64,000 nt of DNA from Phanerodontia chrysosporium (GCA_001910725.1 MJGA01000004.1:2335337-2399336); one strand, 5' to 3'; positions 1 through 12,473 are shown, counted from the stretch's first letter. The notes: generated from the letters alone by a model not told the origin. A program made the numbers and translations.

Positions 1-94
1 GACATTCTGATTCGGTAAGCGCCTGACGGGCGGGATGTACAATGTGTATTGGCTCCGCTGAGTCGTCTTCGCCGCCGCGGGGTTTGTCCAACAT
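1..94 (-). CDS. Possible 5' end of a gene leaving the left edge
   Basis: On the minus strand an ATG at 94 opens a frame that stays open for 31 codons to the window edge, with an acidic, coding-like composition (GEDDSAEP). It lies upstream of nothing else in the window and would continue to the left. It is too short for family recognition, and chance is a real alternative. Positions 95-229 show nothing I can name and hold the 3' flank of the next gene. Confidence 0.25.
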   Translation of the reverse strand, partial: MLDKPRGGEDDSAEPIHIVHPARQALTESEC

Positions 95-229
95 TTCGCG
101 TCCTTGCTCAGGGTCGTCAAACGCTCCAATAGTACAACAGTAGTATTGCACATTGTAATCAAGGGTATCATTGTTACAAATTGTTCCAACATGATCAATA
201 TACACGACTTATCACATACATACCTCCGA

Positions 230-3092
230 TCACTTCTCTGAATTACTTGGGAATATGGGCTTCCATGAAATGGTCGCGAAGAGCCTGGACAAGACATCAA
301 TGCGAATCCAGGCAGCGTGTTGAAAAGGTCCTACATCTCGGCTAGAGAATATCTCGAGACACTCGTGTCCGGGTGAAAGTCGGTAAATGCATGCCCAGGC
401 GTTGACCTGAGATATTTCGGAATTGGTGGGCAACTGAGACAGCGATGAAGAGAAGGGTTGAAAAATAAAACAATTAACTCACCATTGGTAGCTCCGAATG
501 ATCGGCGAGCCTTGGAGGTTGCGACTGCTCAAGTTCGTCTACAAGACTACCGTCCGAGGCCTGTGCCTCCTCGAGCTTCTCCCGCAGTTCCGCATTTTCT
601 TGCTCAAGGTCTTCTTCTCGCTCCGCGTGGCGGTTCACTTCTGATTGCAACCGGTCAACTTGCTCCAACAGTCCCTTCACACGCTCCTCCAGCCAGATAT
701 TCCGTGCAGTGGTAGGGTCCAGATGCTCTTCGGAGTCATCCTCGTCGCGACCCAGCAACATGCCGGCGATGGTCTTCTCCAACGACGACTTCTCGCTCTG
801 CATATTGGTAAGCTGCCCTTCCAATTGGCAAACCCTGGTCAAGAGCTCGGGGTGCTCCGCTGCCTTCACCTGATTCTCATCAGCCCTCTTCCGCTCGGCT
901 TCGTATTTTTGCTTCCACTGATCAGCCGCGGCCTGAGTCTGGAGTAGCTGAAGGTCAAACACATCATTCTGCTCCTCTGTCATCTTTCGCAAGCTTTCGG
1001 CTGTTGCTTGAAGCGTTACACGCCTCTCCTTCTCAAGAGTCAGTGCCGCTTCCACTTCGCCGTATCTCTTGCGAGGAACGCATGTTTTGTGTTCGGTGCG
1101 AAATGCCTGCAGCCGAGAAATCTCAGCCGCGTGGGCGTCCCTTTCAGCGGTGAGACGCGTCACTGTCTCCTCGTAGGTGGACAAGCGCATCTTGAGTTTG
1201 TCAACAGTCGCCGTCACCTCGTAGATTTGCAAGTTCGCGTCCCTGACAGTGACCTGCGAGTCAGGCACGAGAATCCTCTGAAATTCCGACGCTATCAGCT
1301 CCGTGGACAATAGACACTGCTGGGGCTGGAGTACGTGCCTGTGAGGGAGGTCCACGTCCCTTACGCAGCGGAGAGTCCCGCAAGGGGGACGGTAGCTGTG
1401 AACGAGCACCCCGCTCGGGAGAGGCAGATTGCTTTGTGGATTGCTTTGCAGGTGATGGACGTCGGCCCGATGACGAAACAGAATCACGTTGCTGCTGCTG
1501 CACCTTTGCGGCATTCACAAGTGGTGACCTAGTGTGCGATGCCTTGCCGCCGGTCCAGTCCACGAATTCTTCTTCGAGCTGTTCCGCCACTTGCAGGTCG
1601 ATGTCGTCGGGCTTCCCGTGTGCACTGTGATCCTTTCCGTCTGAGCAGGCTAATTGAGCTTGCTTCCTGCAATGAAAAGGATGCTCTTACTATGTCCAGT
1701 CGCGCGAGCCTTGATAGGCGACTCGAACTGCTCTATCGGCGACAGCGAGGGGTCGAGGTAAGGACGAAATACAGATGGAGAAAGACGCGGTGGTGGACCC
1801 ATAGCTTTCTGTACGCTGTTAGGCGGAAACACTTGCGTTATTCTCGAGATCGCGTCTTTGCCGTTTGTTCTCGACGGTCCTTGGTTGTTCGAGGCAGAAC
1901 CCGCAGCACGTCGGGCGTCATGGGCGTGGTCTAGTCTTTCCAGTTCATCGTGAGACGCGTATGCAGGGGGCGGGTCATAGTGGTCCGGGATGAATGCACC
2001 TTCTTCAGGTTTGGACTGGCTGTCGGGCACTTCGACATCCCTGCTGTCGTTGCTTGTGGTGGCAGGGTCCGGGCAAAGGGATTGATGTCCCAGATGTCTA
2101 GGATACTCGAAGGCTCAGGCTCGATGTCAGGCTCGGGAGGCGGCAGGTCAACGACGTTGGGGTCGTATCTCTCTGTGTCACGGGCCTGGGAAGCCGTCTT
2201 CGTTCGCGGTACCGGGTATCTATACCACCTTTAAGCACTGCGAGGACCGACAGAGAGTCTTTAGGGTCTCACACCTTCGCGCTCCGTACTCTCTACTGGA
2301 ACGCCACGTTTGATCCTCTTTCGAGGGAGTCTTCGCTCAGCAGACACTGGCTTCGGCTCGTTCACAGGTAACGCAGGTTCGGCGACCTCCTGTGGCTCAT
2401 CATCGACCCTCTTGCGTTTCGCGATTATGCGGGGTTTGACAACTGCAGTACCAGGGCTACTGGGAGGGCTGGGCCGGGACAGTCCTACCCAGATGAGCTC
2501 ACATGGCGTAGATGGATGAGACTAGGTCTGAGGCTTACCTGTTTTCCGAGCTCGTTCGGTAGACCGTCCATTTACAAGGGACAAGCGCCTCGACCGCCTC
2601 CGAGCAGGGGTGTACTCCCCATCGGTGGGGGCTTTCTGCTTTGCTGGTGAGGACGCCACGGAGGTTGACGAAGACGCCTTCACCGCTGACCCCCTCTTCT
2701 TGGGTTGCCTCTGCGCCTTGAGTTTCTTCCACGCCTTCACTAGATCGCTGCTAACGTCCTTCTTGGGCACCCAGTCGAGTGGCCAGGGTTTCTTCGTTTT
2801 GGGGTCGATGCCTTCCCAGCGGACCTGGTACTTGCCTGGTCTCTCCCCGGTGATTTCGATCACGGCCCATAGGTCTCCCTCGTCTTCATAGATGAGGTTC
2901 TCTTGGGATTCTTGAGTTTCTTGTGAGCCTCCGACGTCGCCCTGCAATTCGTCGTCCTGGGCATGTCGCCGACAACGAGGACGAGACGAAACAGACGCGC
3001 CGGTCGCGGGATGCGCAACTCACGACCGCGTGCAACTCTGGGCGGCGCGCAGGCGCCCGAGCGTGGGTGAGCTTTCGACGACGACGACCCAT
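230..3092 (-). CDS. Chromo-like domain protein with long C-terminal coiled coil
   Basis: The start is the ATG at 3092. Exon 1 (3092-3024) joins in phase to exon 2 (2956-2539) across a GTGAGT...CAG intron. Exon 2 carries an acidic lead and a chromo-like fold: a DLWAVIEI strand, YQVRWEG (the usual YxVKWxG) and a WPLDWVPKKD segment in place of the aromatic-cage TWEP motif. It is followed by basic, serine-rich linkers. Middle exons (about 2425-1340) are proline- and serine-rich and disordered. A coiled coil of about 270 residues follows (roughly 1270-483, with LEERVKGLLEQVDRLQSEV-type heptads), then a last exon at 433-230 after a 49-nt intron. The frame changes near 2045-2110 and 1265-1330; the first fits one missing base, the second could be a short intron. 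A chromatin reader that oligomerises through the coil is an inference. I do not recognise a named family. Confidence 0.7.
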
Positions 3093-3162
3093 CCCCGCCG
3101 CCAAACAACCCTCGAGCGAATTCCAGGAATATCCGTATGAGCACCTTGCCATAGCTTCTGAA

Positions 3163-4712
3163 ATGCATCTTGTCTCTAGACCACACAGGGCCGTCCACCG
3201 TCTCACCCAGCGGTGGACCGTGACTCGACTTCCTCTGCATCGAAGGCCATTCTATGTCCCGGTTGCAGGAGTCAGCGACGCGCCTTCGCCGACGGAAATT
3301 GCACCTCTGCTCGAGGAATACGCGAAACATCCTCCACGTCCCCTCACGCTGTCTACACTGCTGTCGTTCGGCCGTCCCCTAACTCCCGAGTCGGTGCTGA
3401 ACTCGGTCGAATATGTCCTCTCAGAGGTTCCTCGTATGTTTGGGCTCCGCGTCCGAGCGTTTGAGGAGTTACCCTTTATTGTCGGGGTAAACCCGTTTAT
3501 TGCTAGGATACTAGCCAACCATCGCAGGAGCTTCAAGGCTATTGCGACCTACCCAGCGGTGAAGTCTCTGGAGGAGAACTCTCGCTTCACGGAGCAGCTC
3601 GAGGCTCTCGTGCAAAGCCATGCGAATGACATCCCTGTCATGGCCAAGGGGTAAGTGCCTATCCATGCTGCCTTCATCATCTTCAGCCTGTCGATGTCCT
3701 GCACGTCAGCTTCCAAGAATGCTCCCGCTACATGTCCTCAGAAGAGATATCGGCCTTCCTAGACTCTGCCATTCGAAACCGACTCGCAGTCCGCCTTCTG
3801 GCCGAGCAACATATAGCCATTTCGCGGGATCTTCAGCAGCCGGAGCTCGCTAGCAAGGACCACATCGGTGTTGTGGAACTGAACTGTTCCCCGACCAAGA
3901 TGATTCGAATGGTCAGCTCCTTTGTCACGGAGCTGTGCGAGGCAACACTCGGAGCAGCCCCAGAAGTGATCATAGACGGAGAAGTAGATGCCACCTTTGC
4001 GTGAGTACCTCAATGGCCTTGCTCAAGCCCAGAGTTGATGGCGCCCACAGATATATCCCTGTACACTTAGAGTACATCCTGACCGAGATCCTCAAGAACT
4101 CATTCCGCGCAAGTGTTGAACGGCACTACCGTCAACACGGCACTTCCTCGCGGCGCCCTATCCCTCCTGTCCAACTGACAATAGCCCCGCCACCGATCCC
4201 TCACCCGCACCCTGCCGTGCTCTGCATCCGGATACGCGACCAGGGCGGTGGAGTCTCGCCCGCAAACATCCCACACATTTTCTCGTACTCGTTCACCACA
4301 GCGCGAATCTCCGAGGAAGACGAGACGGGTGGAGGACCGTACGCAGCGCAGCACGTCGGCGGCAGCGCTGCGATTGACGGCGGTGGTAGCGGCGGTGCGG
4401 GCAGTTCTGGCTTGTTTGGCGAGATCGTGAGTCGTGGCGTCCAAACCGGTATGGGCACCATTGCTGGCCTTGGGTACGGTCTGCCCATGAGCCGACTGTA
4501 TGCAATGTACGTTTCTCAAAACCGTGCAGTCGCCTTTAACTAACCATACGACGTTGCAGGTATTTCGGTGGCTCTCTGGAATTTCTCTCGCTCGATGGTT
4601 GGGGTACGCGGTTCCTCTGTCAGCCGGTATTCGTGTCTAACTCATGCGCCAAGGCAGCGATGTCTTTGTCAAGCTCCGCTGCCTCGACGACGCTGGAGAT
4701 GTTGTCATCTAG
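3163..4712 (+). CDS. Mitochondrial PDK/BCKDK-family protein kinase
   Basis: Five exons (3163-3650, 3710-4000, 4051-4506, 4560-4603, 4654-4712) join in perfect phase to give 445 residues, the normal length. The family phosphorylates the E1 subunit of pyruvate or branched-chain 2-oxoacid dehydrogenase in the mitochondrial matrix, switching the complex off. Visible features are an Arg/His-rich N-terminus fitting a targeting peptide, the helical regulatory domain (LPFIVGVNPFIARIL), and the GHKL ATP site: N-box EILKNSFRA, G1 box RDQGGG, and the ATP lid with G2 box GLGYGLPMSRLYA. A Gly- and Ala-rich insert of about 40 residues sits in the ATP lid between the SFTTA motif and the G2 box. The lid sequence resembles yeast Pkp-type pyruvate dehydrogenase kinases more than animal BCKDK, but the substrate cannot be decided by eye. 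The start is divergent from the chromo-like gene, with ATGs only 70 bp apart, so the promoter must be shared. Confidence 0.9.
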
Positions 4713-5142
4713 TGTACAATATACTCAACCTCCCTTTCTGTACCCAGCTTGTGTAACACACTCCATCGCCTCTGCAGCCCAGATTATGACCGAGACCGAT
4801 GCATTAGTGAAGAATGATTGCAACAATGAACATGAGGTATGAGTGACTAAAATTCCAACCGGGCCACGACTGCGCAGACCTCCAACGAAACCCAGGCATC
4901 GCCTACCGACGACCTTTGACACGGCAGACGAGCCCTCAGATGAGGGTCCGACTCAAGCTGCTAGTAGTGTACATGTCGACCGTGAGAAGGGGTATGAAAC
5001 ATTGAGGGGGGAAGGGACGAGGTTATCAGGCCAGCTTGCGTGATGCGTGTCATAATAAGTAAGGCGTAGATAAAATAAGTAGTACAGTATGAAAGCGATG
5101 GGATGCGAGAACGATGTATGGCGAAGGAGATCATTTGGCGAG
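4713..5142. other. Convergent intergenic region
   Basis: This is 430 bp between the 3' ends of the PDK-type kinase (+) and the DYRK kinase (-). It should hold both 3' UTRs. I see only short frames without splice support, and no gene or repeat. Confidence 0.6.
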
Positions 5143-8100
5143 CTAGGGGCGATCCGTCAGTACCGCGATCCCAAGACCGCGACTGGGCGCACTCACCATT
5201 GTCCGACTGGAATGACTGGAATGGTATGAAAGCGATTGAGATTGCGAGGATCTATAAGACCGAGACGATCCGATGTTCGTATGCAAACTGCCAGAGTTGC
5301 TGGGCGTGGTGGGGACCGCGTTCCCGGAGGTGACGCGGCTGGTGCGGGCAGTGAGCGGTGTCGGGGCACTGATGAGCGACTTCTTCGGAGTCTCCGTCAG
5401 CTTGCTCGAGCGGTTGGAGAAGCCTCCCGACGCCGAGCTCAGAAGCTGCTTGGACGCGCTCTGGGGTGGTGGCTGTGGGCTGGTAATCTTGGGACGCTTG
5501 CCGCCCGTAATGAAGGGGTGCCGGAGAGCTGCGTGTGGCTTCAGGCGGCGCTCAGGGTCCCACACCAGACATTTTGAGATGAAGTCAACGAAGAGCTCGT
5601 CGTCGCAACGGAGAACCTGCTGCAGAGTCTTGGATCCTGGACGTCGCCTGCGGCCTTTCGAGTTAACGACTGGTCGAGGAGCACCGGTTTGATCTGCAGA
5701 CCTCGTTAGGAGTCTTCATATTTCTGCGATACAATGGCACTTACCAAAGAACAGCCTCTTCCGCGAGCTACGGTTGATGAAATCCTTGTCTGGTACACCG
5801 AGAACCTCCATGATGCAGGACAGTTGCTCCTGTTCGTTCTCTCCAGGGAAGATTGGGAAGCCAGTGTAGAGTTCAGCCATGATGCACCCCAAACTCCACA
5901 TGTCGATCGCCATGTGGTAGTTCATTCCCAGAATGACTTCCGGTGAGCGATAGAACCGACTTTGGATGTAAGTGTAGACTAGAACACAGGTCAGACAGAC
6001 TGGACGAGGGATTCGAAAGAGAACTCACTTTTTTCGTGCTCGAAGCAGCTGCTGCCGAAGTCGATGACCTTGATGGCACTCTTTGCTGGGTGACGGAGTA
6101 GGACGTTCTGACAAAGGGATCAGTCATCGCTCGTGTGCGGACAACAATGCGACATACCTCAGGCTTGAGATCACAGTGGACGATGCGGTGATGACGCATG
6201 AGGACCAAAGACTGCAGCATCTGGCTAGTGAAGCGTCGAATCAAGCCTGTCGAAAATCCCACAAAGCTGTTCGCCTTGATAAGCTCGTAGAGATTGATGC
6301 TCAGGAGCTCCATCGCGATGCACAAGTGTCCACGGAAGTAGAAGTGCTCCGTCATCTTGATGACGTGGTGCTTCTCGTCCTGGTCCTGGAGCACGGACAT
6401 CAGCCGACCATGCGGTGCGACAACCACAACACTCCACGTACCCATTTGCGTAGGCTGTCGAGAATCTTGATTTCGACCAATGCTTGGTGGTGGAATCTCT
6501 TCTTGTTCCGGATGATCTTGATCGCCACGGACTCGCCAGTGCAGTGATCGCGACAGTGGAGAACCTGACCGAACGATCCCTTGCCCAATGTATCTATCAC
6601 TTCGTACCGATACGCCAGATGGTCATGCAAGACAACTTGGTAGTCTCCGCGTTCGTCATCGTAGCCGTGGTTGTTGGTCGTGTTATCGAGCGTCGCACGC
6701 TTCTTGTCGCTCTTGGCGCCGATGTAGTACACAGACGGGTAATCCAGGATCTCCTTGCACTCGTACTCGGACAACCATTGCACGTCCCTGCTTTTGAGAA
6801 CAGCTAGAACAGTGTCAGTATGAATGCATAGAAATAGAACGAACCGACCATACCTGCAGGAGACAAAGGATGTGCCGGGGGATGGGCTCCGGGAAGCGCA
6901 ACATCTCGTCGAGGTCTGCCTGGCTAGCACCGCCAGCCAGCTTCTTCGCTTGTTGCTTCTTGATGTACTGCATCATCTCCTCGTCTCCGAGGAGCTCGTC
7001 CTCGTCGATGAGGCTCGACACGGGCGACGGCGTAGACGTAGCACCGTGCCGGCTCGTGGACGGCGAGGCCATGGCATGCGTCGTGCTTTGGCTCGTAGAG
7101 GCGGTGGAGTTGCGTGCGGTGGAGAGCGAGATCTTAGGACTGAGGAGCTTCAAGCCCTTCGAGGGCGAGAGCGCAGAGAACCGGTGGCTTTGTGCCTGTG
7201 CTTGGGGCGGGGGCGCTTCGTTCGAGGTAGCAGCATTCGTGATAGACGCGACGGAACCAGTAGAGGACTTGCGCAATCCGCTGAATGAGATAGACTCGCG
7301 CTTCTGACGCGTGCTCAGGCCATTGACCGTAGCAGAAGTAGAAGAGGCGACCTGGGTGCGCGGGGTACGAGACGTAGAAGTACCAGCCTGAGGCGAGGAT
7401 CGAATGGATTGACGTTGTTGGGCGGATGACGAGACTGCGGACTTGGGAGTAACACCGTTTTCGATGACACCAAATTCGTTGAGATCGTTGGCCTGAGGTG
7501 ATCCTCCACGCGAAGGCGCGGCACTGCCGGTGGTGACAATGACACTCGCCCTCCGATCAGCCTTTCCTTTCAGTGTAGGAGAGTTGGTGGCGGACGATCG
7601 GCTGGAAATTCGGGGAATCTTGGTAGGCGTTTCCTTTGTGAGGGTTGAGTAGGCAGAGTTGAGTCCAGACGGCGGCGGAGGCTCCTTCGAGGACTGATGC
7701 GGCAGCGTTCCGACACTGGGAGAGCCCGCAATAGTCGGCAGGACGTTCCGCGAGCTCCGGAGCGACGCGTCCGAGTGCTTTTGCATGGAGCTCATGGTCT
7801 GCGAAGTGGCGCGCGAGATCTTTGGGGTGCTTTGCGTGGATGAAAGTGACGAGTTCGAGTTGGTCTTCATGCTGGCCAGGCGTTGAGTTGTGGCCGGCGG
7901 CAAAGCCGATACGTGCATTGGAGGCATAGCAACAGGCTCCGACTTCTTTGGCTGGGCTGACGACAAAGTCTGTTGGACGCATATAAGTCATTGGACGGAC
8001 AAAGAAAAGTAGTCGACTCACTTTGCCACGCTTGCGGCCCATCAACACTGAGATCCTACTCTCACTACGATCCTTCTCCTCCTTCTTCTGCTTCTCCTTG

Positions 8101-11096
8101 TCCGTGCTGCGACCCTCGTCCTTCCCGCTACGCGAGTCGCTCTTCTCCTTGTCAGAGTGCAAGCTCCTCCTGGAGCTCGAGCCCTTGAGGAGTGACGGCA
8201 ATCCAAACACAGACGACTTCTTCTGTTGCACAGAGGTCTGCTGCGTCGGCGACGTGACCTGCGTGTCTTTGATCGGAGACGTCGCGCTGGGAGGACGCAG
8301 ATGGGAGCTCGATGAGTACGTGGGAGAGGCAGAAGGCACGCCTGGCGGTGGCATCTGCATGGACTGTGATGATGACCGACGGAAGAACGGTATTGATGAC
8401 GGCGTCAATCGCTTAGTCGAGGGGCCCCTGCGAATGGAAGACGAGGGGCTAAGAGGGATCTGCTGAGGTACGGGCGGAACAGAGGCCGTGAGGTTCGTGC
8501 TCGAGCTCGAGGCTGTTTCAGGGCGACTAGGTAGAAGACGTTCAGGAGTCTTCGACGTCGACATGGGCGGAGGCGCAGAGGCCGGAGGCGAGATAGGGTG
8601 CACCGAGCCAACTGAAGACAGAGATACAAGAGACGATGCAGATCCCATCGCGTCGACGTTGATGTTCATCCACTCGTCCTGGGACTGCTTACGCTGCGTG
8701 GAAGGGACTTGGGCTGCTCTCGGGATGTCGACTTGCGAAGTTGTTGAGTAAAGCTGAGGGCGCGTGGACTGAGAGCCAGTCCAGCGGACGACCTAGAATC
8801 CTTCATGGACGACTGTGAAGGCGACGTGACCAGCTTTTTGCCCAAGGGATTCGAGAAACTCCATTTCTTTGACGGTGTCTTGTGCGTGCCCGCGCTGGTG
8901 GGCGTAGTGGACTTCAGAGTGTGATGCTTGTGCGGCGTCGAGAACGAGGGGACCTCGAGCGCAGCTGAAGGCTCGAGGTCGTGGGTGTGCCGGGGCTTGT
9001 CTTCGTCTGAGGAAGGGAACGCGACGCCCGCGCTGCCGGGCTGAAGTGACTTCAAGGCGGAGAGATCCTTCGGCAGAGGTGGCACCGGAGGCACAATGTG
9101 ATCCTCGACGACGTCTGCAGGTGCAGCAAGAGCAGCTGCACGATCACGGAAAGAGGCTGCATCAATAGAGTGACCGCTCGAGATGTCACTGCCCGCACTA
9201 TTCCGCCTGGCCTTGGTGTTGGACTGACGGCCCGAAGCGGCAGAAACAGACGTTGCGCTGGTGCCAGTAGACAATGAGGTAGAGTCGCGCGACGAAGTCG
9301 TGGGCGTGCTGGTGTACGTCGTCGAGGAAGCTGAGCCCCGCTTAGGGGTAAAGCTGGTACGATGGCTCAAGGAGGTATGCTTCTTGGCCTTCTCCGGCGC
9401 GGGAGAACCATGCTCGTCGACACCATTCACTTCGGTTTCCATAGAGGTATCCGCTATGCCCAGGCCGACACCGCGTTGAGGCGTCGTATGATCCTTGAGC
9501 TTCTCTTTTCCTGAGATCGAGCCGTGCGAACTACCGATCCTACTCGAACGACGGTTCTCGACCCCCTCCCATTGACCACCTGTCTTGGCGGGCGTGCTCG
9601 ACCGGCTACCGCTCCCCACTCGGCTATGAGCACCGATGCTCGACCGGGCGCGCGCACTCTTGCCCGAGACGCCATCCAGCTTGCGCAGTGCCTCTACGGT
9701 CGCCTGATCATCCATGTCCGACCAGCCTTCTTGAGTTCCACGAAGCAATGAATGTGCCACGTTGGCAGTGGTGTGTCCAGTCTGGTCCTTCGCGGCTGCA
9801 CTGGTCACAGTACTGCCGGTGCTGGCATGGCGCAAGAATTGTTGAATGGACGAGGATCCGGGAGAAGGTGGCAGATGCGAGTAGTCGGATGTATGCAGGC
9901 GGCGGGAGAGATGTGATTCTCCATGGCTCGAGGACGAGGAGCTTGCTGAGACTTGCCTCTGGTGCCGCACGCCCGCCGACAGCGTCTCCCTTCGTGCATC
10001 CTTCGGCTTCGTCACGGGGCTGATCGTCGAGGACACGCCAGGACCAACGCTCCTATGGCGGCGGACCTTGTCCTTGTCCTTGAGACTGCTCAGCGAAGAG
10101 GTCGACGTGTGCTTGGAGGATACGACGCCGGTGGTGTAGTCCATCTCGAACTCGTCAGAGGTCCGCTTCTTGGGCCGCTGCTGGTCGGGAGAGACAAAAG
10201 CGCTCGGCGGGGCAGCCGCTTCGCCCGAAGACGTCTTCTGGACGGCAGGCGACTCGAGGTCTCGTGTCTGCGCCGCTTTGGCGAGCGCGGGTATCGGATG
10301 GCGTGGGTATAGGATTTCTTCGCCGCCGCTTTCGTCTGCAATGGAGCGCTTGCTCCGTAGCGAGTGCGACGGGGGCTGCAGCACGTCAAAAAACTAGCCG
10401 AAATGAGATCCAGCGTGTGATGGAGTGCTCGGGTGCGCTCACCTCTTCCGCATCGTCGGGCTCGCCGTCGATAGCCTCGATGGTCCACGGGCTGTCAGGC
10501 AGGTCCGGCTCCTTGTCCCCGTCCGCGTCGTCGTTAATCTCCTCCTCGTCTTCCTCGTCGAGCTGTTCGTCCACGTCTACCTCGCCTGTGCGATCCTTGC
10601 CCCGCACCCAGCGCGGGGTCGCGAGTTCTCCAACACCCACCAGCCCACGGCGGTCGATGGCGGCCGGATCCTTGTGCGGCGTCACCGGATCGCTGAAGGG
10701 TCCAAGCTCCGGAGTCTTGAGCGAGAGTGGCGGAGGAACGGGCATCGGAGACGAGGACGGGTCTGGGGAGTCGCAGGGCGTGCTCACGCCGAAGTAGTAG
10801 GGATCGAGAGACGAGGTGGCCGACGCCGAGCGAGGCAAGCCAGGTTCTGTCTCGTCGTCCTGGTCTTCTATGCGTGATACATGCAGGATAGGCTTGAAGA
10901 TTGCAGTTGTCAGGTCATGATCAGGCTCGCTAGCGGCGGTTGTATTCACCTGCGAAGCATCACCTGCGTGTTCCGGACGCGCATCATCAGAGCTCTGGGA
11001 GCTCTGAAACTCGAGAGTGGGGGCCGCGAGCCTTCTCGTGTTGTGCTCTATGCCAGTGACCGGTTCAGACGATGATGGAGAGGACGGAGAGGACAT
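5143..11096 (-). CDS. Pom1/DYRK2-class dual-specificity kinase with very long N-terminal region
   Basis: Exons located are 11096-10443, 10393 to about 8800, about 8790-8022, 7969-6854, 6803-6442, 6385-6158, 6107-6029, 5978-5745 and 5693-5143. The first about 1,440 residues are Ser/Pro/Thr-rich and disordered, with many potential phosphosites. The C-terminal catalytic part has a DYRK-homology box, P-loop GKGSFGQV, catalytic Lys in VAIKII, CMGC-type HCDLKPEN, DFG in VIDFGSSCF, the activation-loop YTY (YxY) that DYRKs autophosphorylate on tyrosine, SRFYRSPE, and a subdomain XI arginine in [19 protein letters not shown] Ser-rich tail follows. Fission yeast Pom1 forms polar cortical gradients and controls cell size and polarity. 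That role here is inference from class. Frame changes near 8750-8840, and the phase across 6854/6803 does not match; both fit one missing base. An ordinary intron is possible at the first. Confidence 0.88.
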
Positions 11097-12031
11097 GGGA
11101 GAGGGAGGGTAACGAGCGAACTAGAGAAAGGAAGGACGGCGGAAACAGGGACAAGATCTGGGGTTTGCGGCAGGACGAGACGTCGCCCTGGGTGAGATGG
11201 AGTGCGTGTCGACCCAGACGGTGAGCAAGCGAGGCAAGATAGTGTTGTCGACCGGCTCAGACGTCGTTGAGCCCTGCCAGACCGACGGACATTTGGCGAG
11301 CAATTGCCAACGACCAGATGGGCGACCTCGTGGCACGATGTTTGTCCGTATTTGGCAACCGGCGCTCTCCCATTGTTTCGACATCGCCCACGGTCGAGAG
11401 TCGAGAGCATGGAGGGCAGTACAGAGCAAGGAGAAAATGTTGGAATGGTACATGATATGTAATGCATGCATAGTGTGCAAGTATGACAGCTTTTTGTACC
11501 GGGGTCTACGACTACTCAGAGAGAACACGTCGGGACTAGGTCCATCTTCCATTACCACACGGTGTAGGGGAGTGTTCTCACCAGACTGCGACGCGCTTCG
11601 CCGTCCATGACATCGACGGGACGCGCTGGAAGTTCACGTAAACGAGGCGCGGGCGGGTCGCCTGTGAGGAGGGAAAGCTCGGCAGGCTGGACGCTAATCA
11701 AAGACTATAATGCATGGAGGCGCCACTTTACAAATTGGCTGTCTACTCAGCGGCATGGTTCGCGGAGGGTGGCAGGCCCGAACGGGAGGAGCGGCGATCG
11801 CACGGGGGGCGAGGGTTCAGCGTGTGCTGGACAGGGGGGCGAGGGTTGCGCAGATCGCGGTCTGAGCATTGCCAGGGGGTGAGGAGGAACTCCGCCTGGC
11901 CTGCCGAGGAGCCGGCGGGGGCGGTGTTTGAAAGTAGGACCCGCTGGAGGCGGAGTCTGGAGGAGACCTGGCGTTGCCGTAACGGACGTCGACCCTGGGA
12001 GCGCAGCGACAGGGGGAGGGCGGGTGTGTGT

Positions 12032-12050
12032 GACCGTGACGGTCACGGTC
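12032..12050. promoter_or_regulatory. Perfect 19-bp palindrome with everted CCG-N9-CGG triplets
   Basis: The arms GACCGTGAC and GTCACGGTC are exact reverse complements around a single G. The triplets CCG (12034-12036) and CGG (12046-12048) are separated by nine bases. Zn2Cys6 dimers typically bind paired CGG triplets. The site ends six bases before the TATA-like box of a Zn2Cys6 gene, so autoregulation, or regulation by a related factor, is a reasonable inference. Confidence 0.5.
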
Positions 12051-12056
12051 GCAGTT

Positions 12057-12063
12057 TATATAA
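12057..12063 (+). promoter_or_regulatory. TATA-like box of the Zn2Cys6 gene
   Basis: TATATAA lies about 410 bp upstream of the start codon and directly after the palindrome, followed by a CT-rich leader. The distance implies a long 5' UTR or a leader intron. This was read from sequence only, without transcript support. Confidence 0.45.
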
Positions 12064-12473
12064 CCCTCTGGGATTTTCTGGCGGACTTTGTAGTGTGACC
12101 TCCGCGCCCGCCCTCGTCGTCGCCGCCCCTTTGAGTCGGAGCAGCGCTCGTCGTCCTCGCCGATCTCAGCCAGATCGGCGTCTCAAGGTCAGTTCCCTCC
12201 CCTCCCTGCCCTTCCCACCGCCCTCACCTCTCTCCTCGCCATGCAGCACGGCGCCCGCCCTCGCCAGGCTTTCCCTCCTCGCCGCCGGCAGCCCAAAGCC
12301 CGCTGCCACAGGCACGTGTTCCCAGGAAGCCTACATTAACGTGAGCGCTTCCTGCCTCGTTATGCGTGCCTTTCTTGATGAATGCCCTCCTTACTCTCAC
12401 CTTCCTTCTTCTTAACCTCTGCCTTGTCGCCTCTCTAGCTTCCTGTCCGCTGCCTCCTCCTTTCCGTCTCACC

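Larger units (their letters stand above)
11097..12473. other. Divergent promoter region between the DYRK kinase and the Zn2Cys6 gene
   Basis: This region is about 1.4 kb between two divergent start codons and is G+C-rich. Open frames here lack splice-supported neighbours and recognisable domains. Between 12064 and 12473 the sequence is CT-rich, as expected of a 5' leader, and it could hold a leader intron: GTGAGC near 12340 and CTCTCTAG near 12437 are candidate borders. The palindrome and TATA box are listed separately. Confidence 0.6.

Noticed and set aside
8023..8466. Plus-strand frames inside the DYRK gene
   Set aside because: They are antisense shadows of the Ser/Pro-rich coding exons, whose splice phases and kinase domain are on the minus strand.
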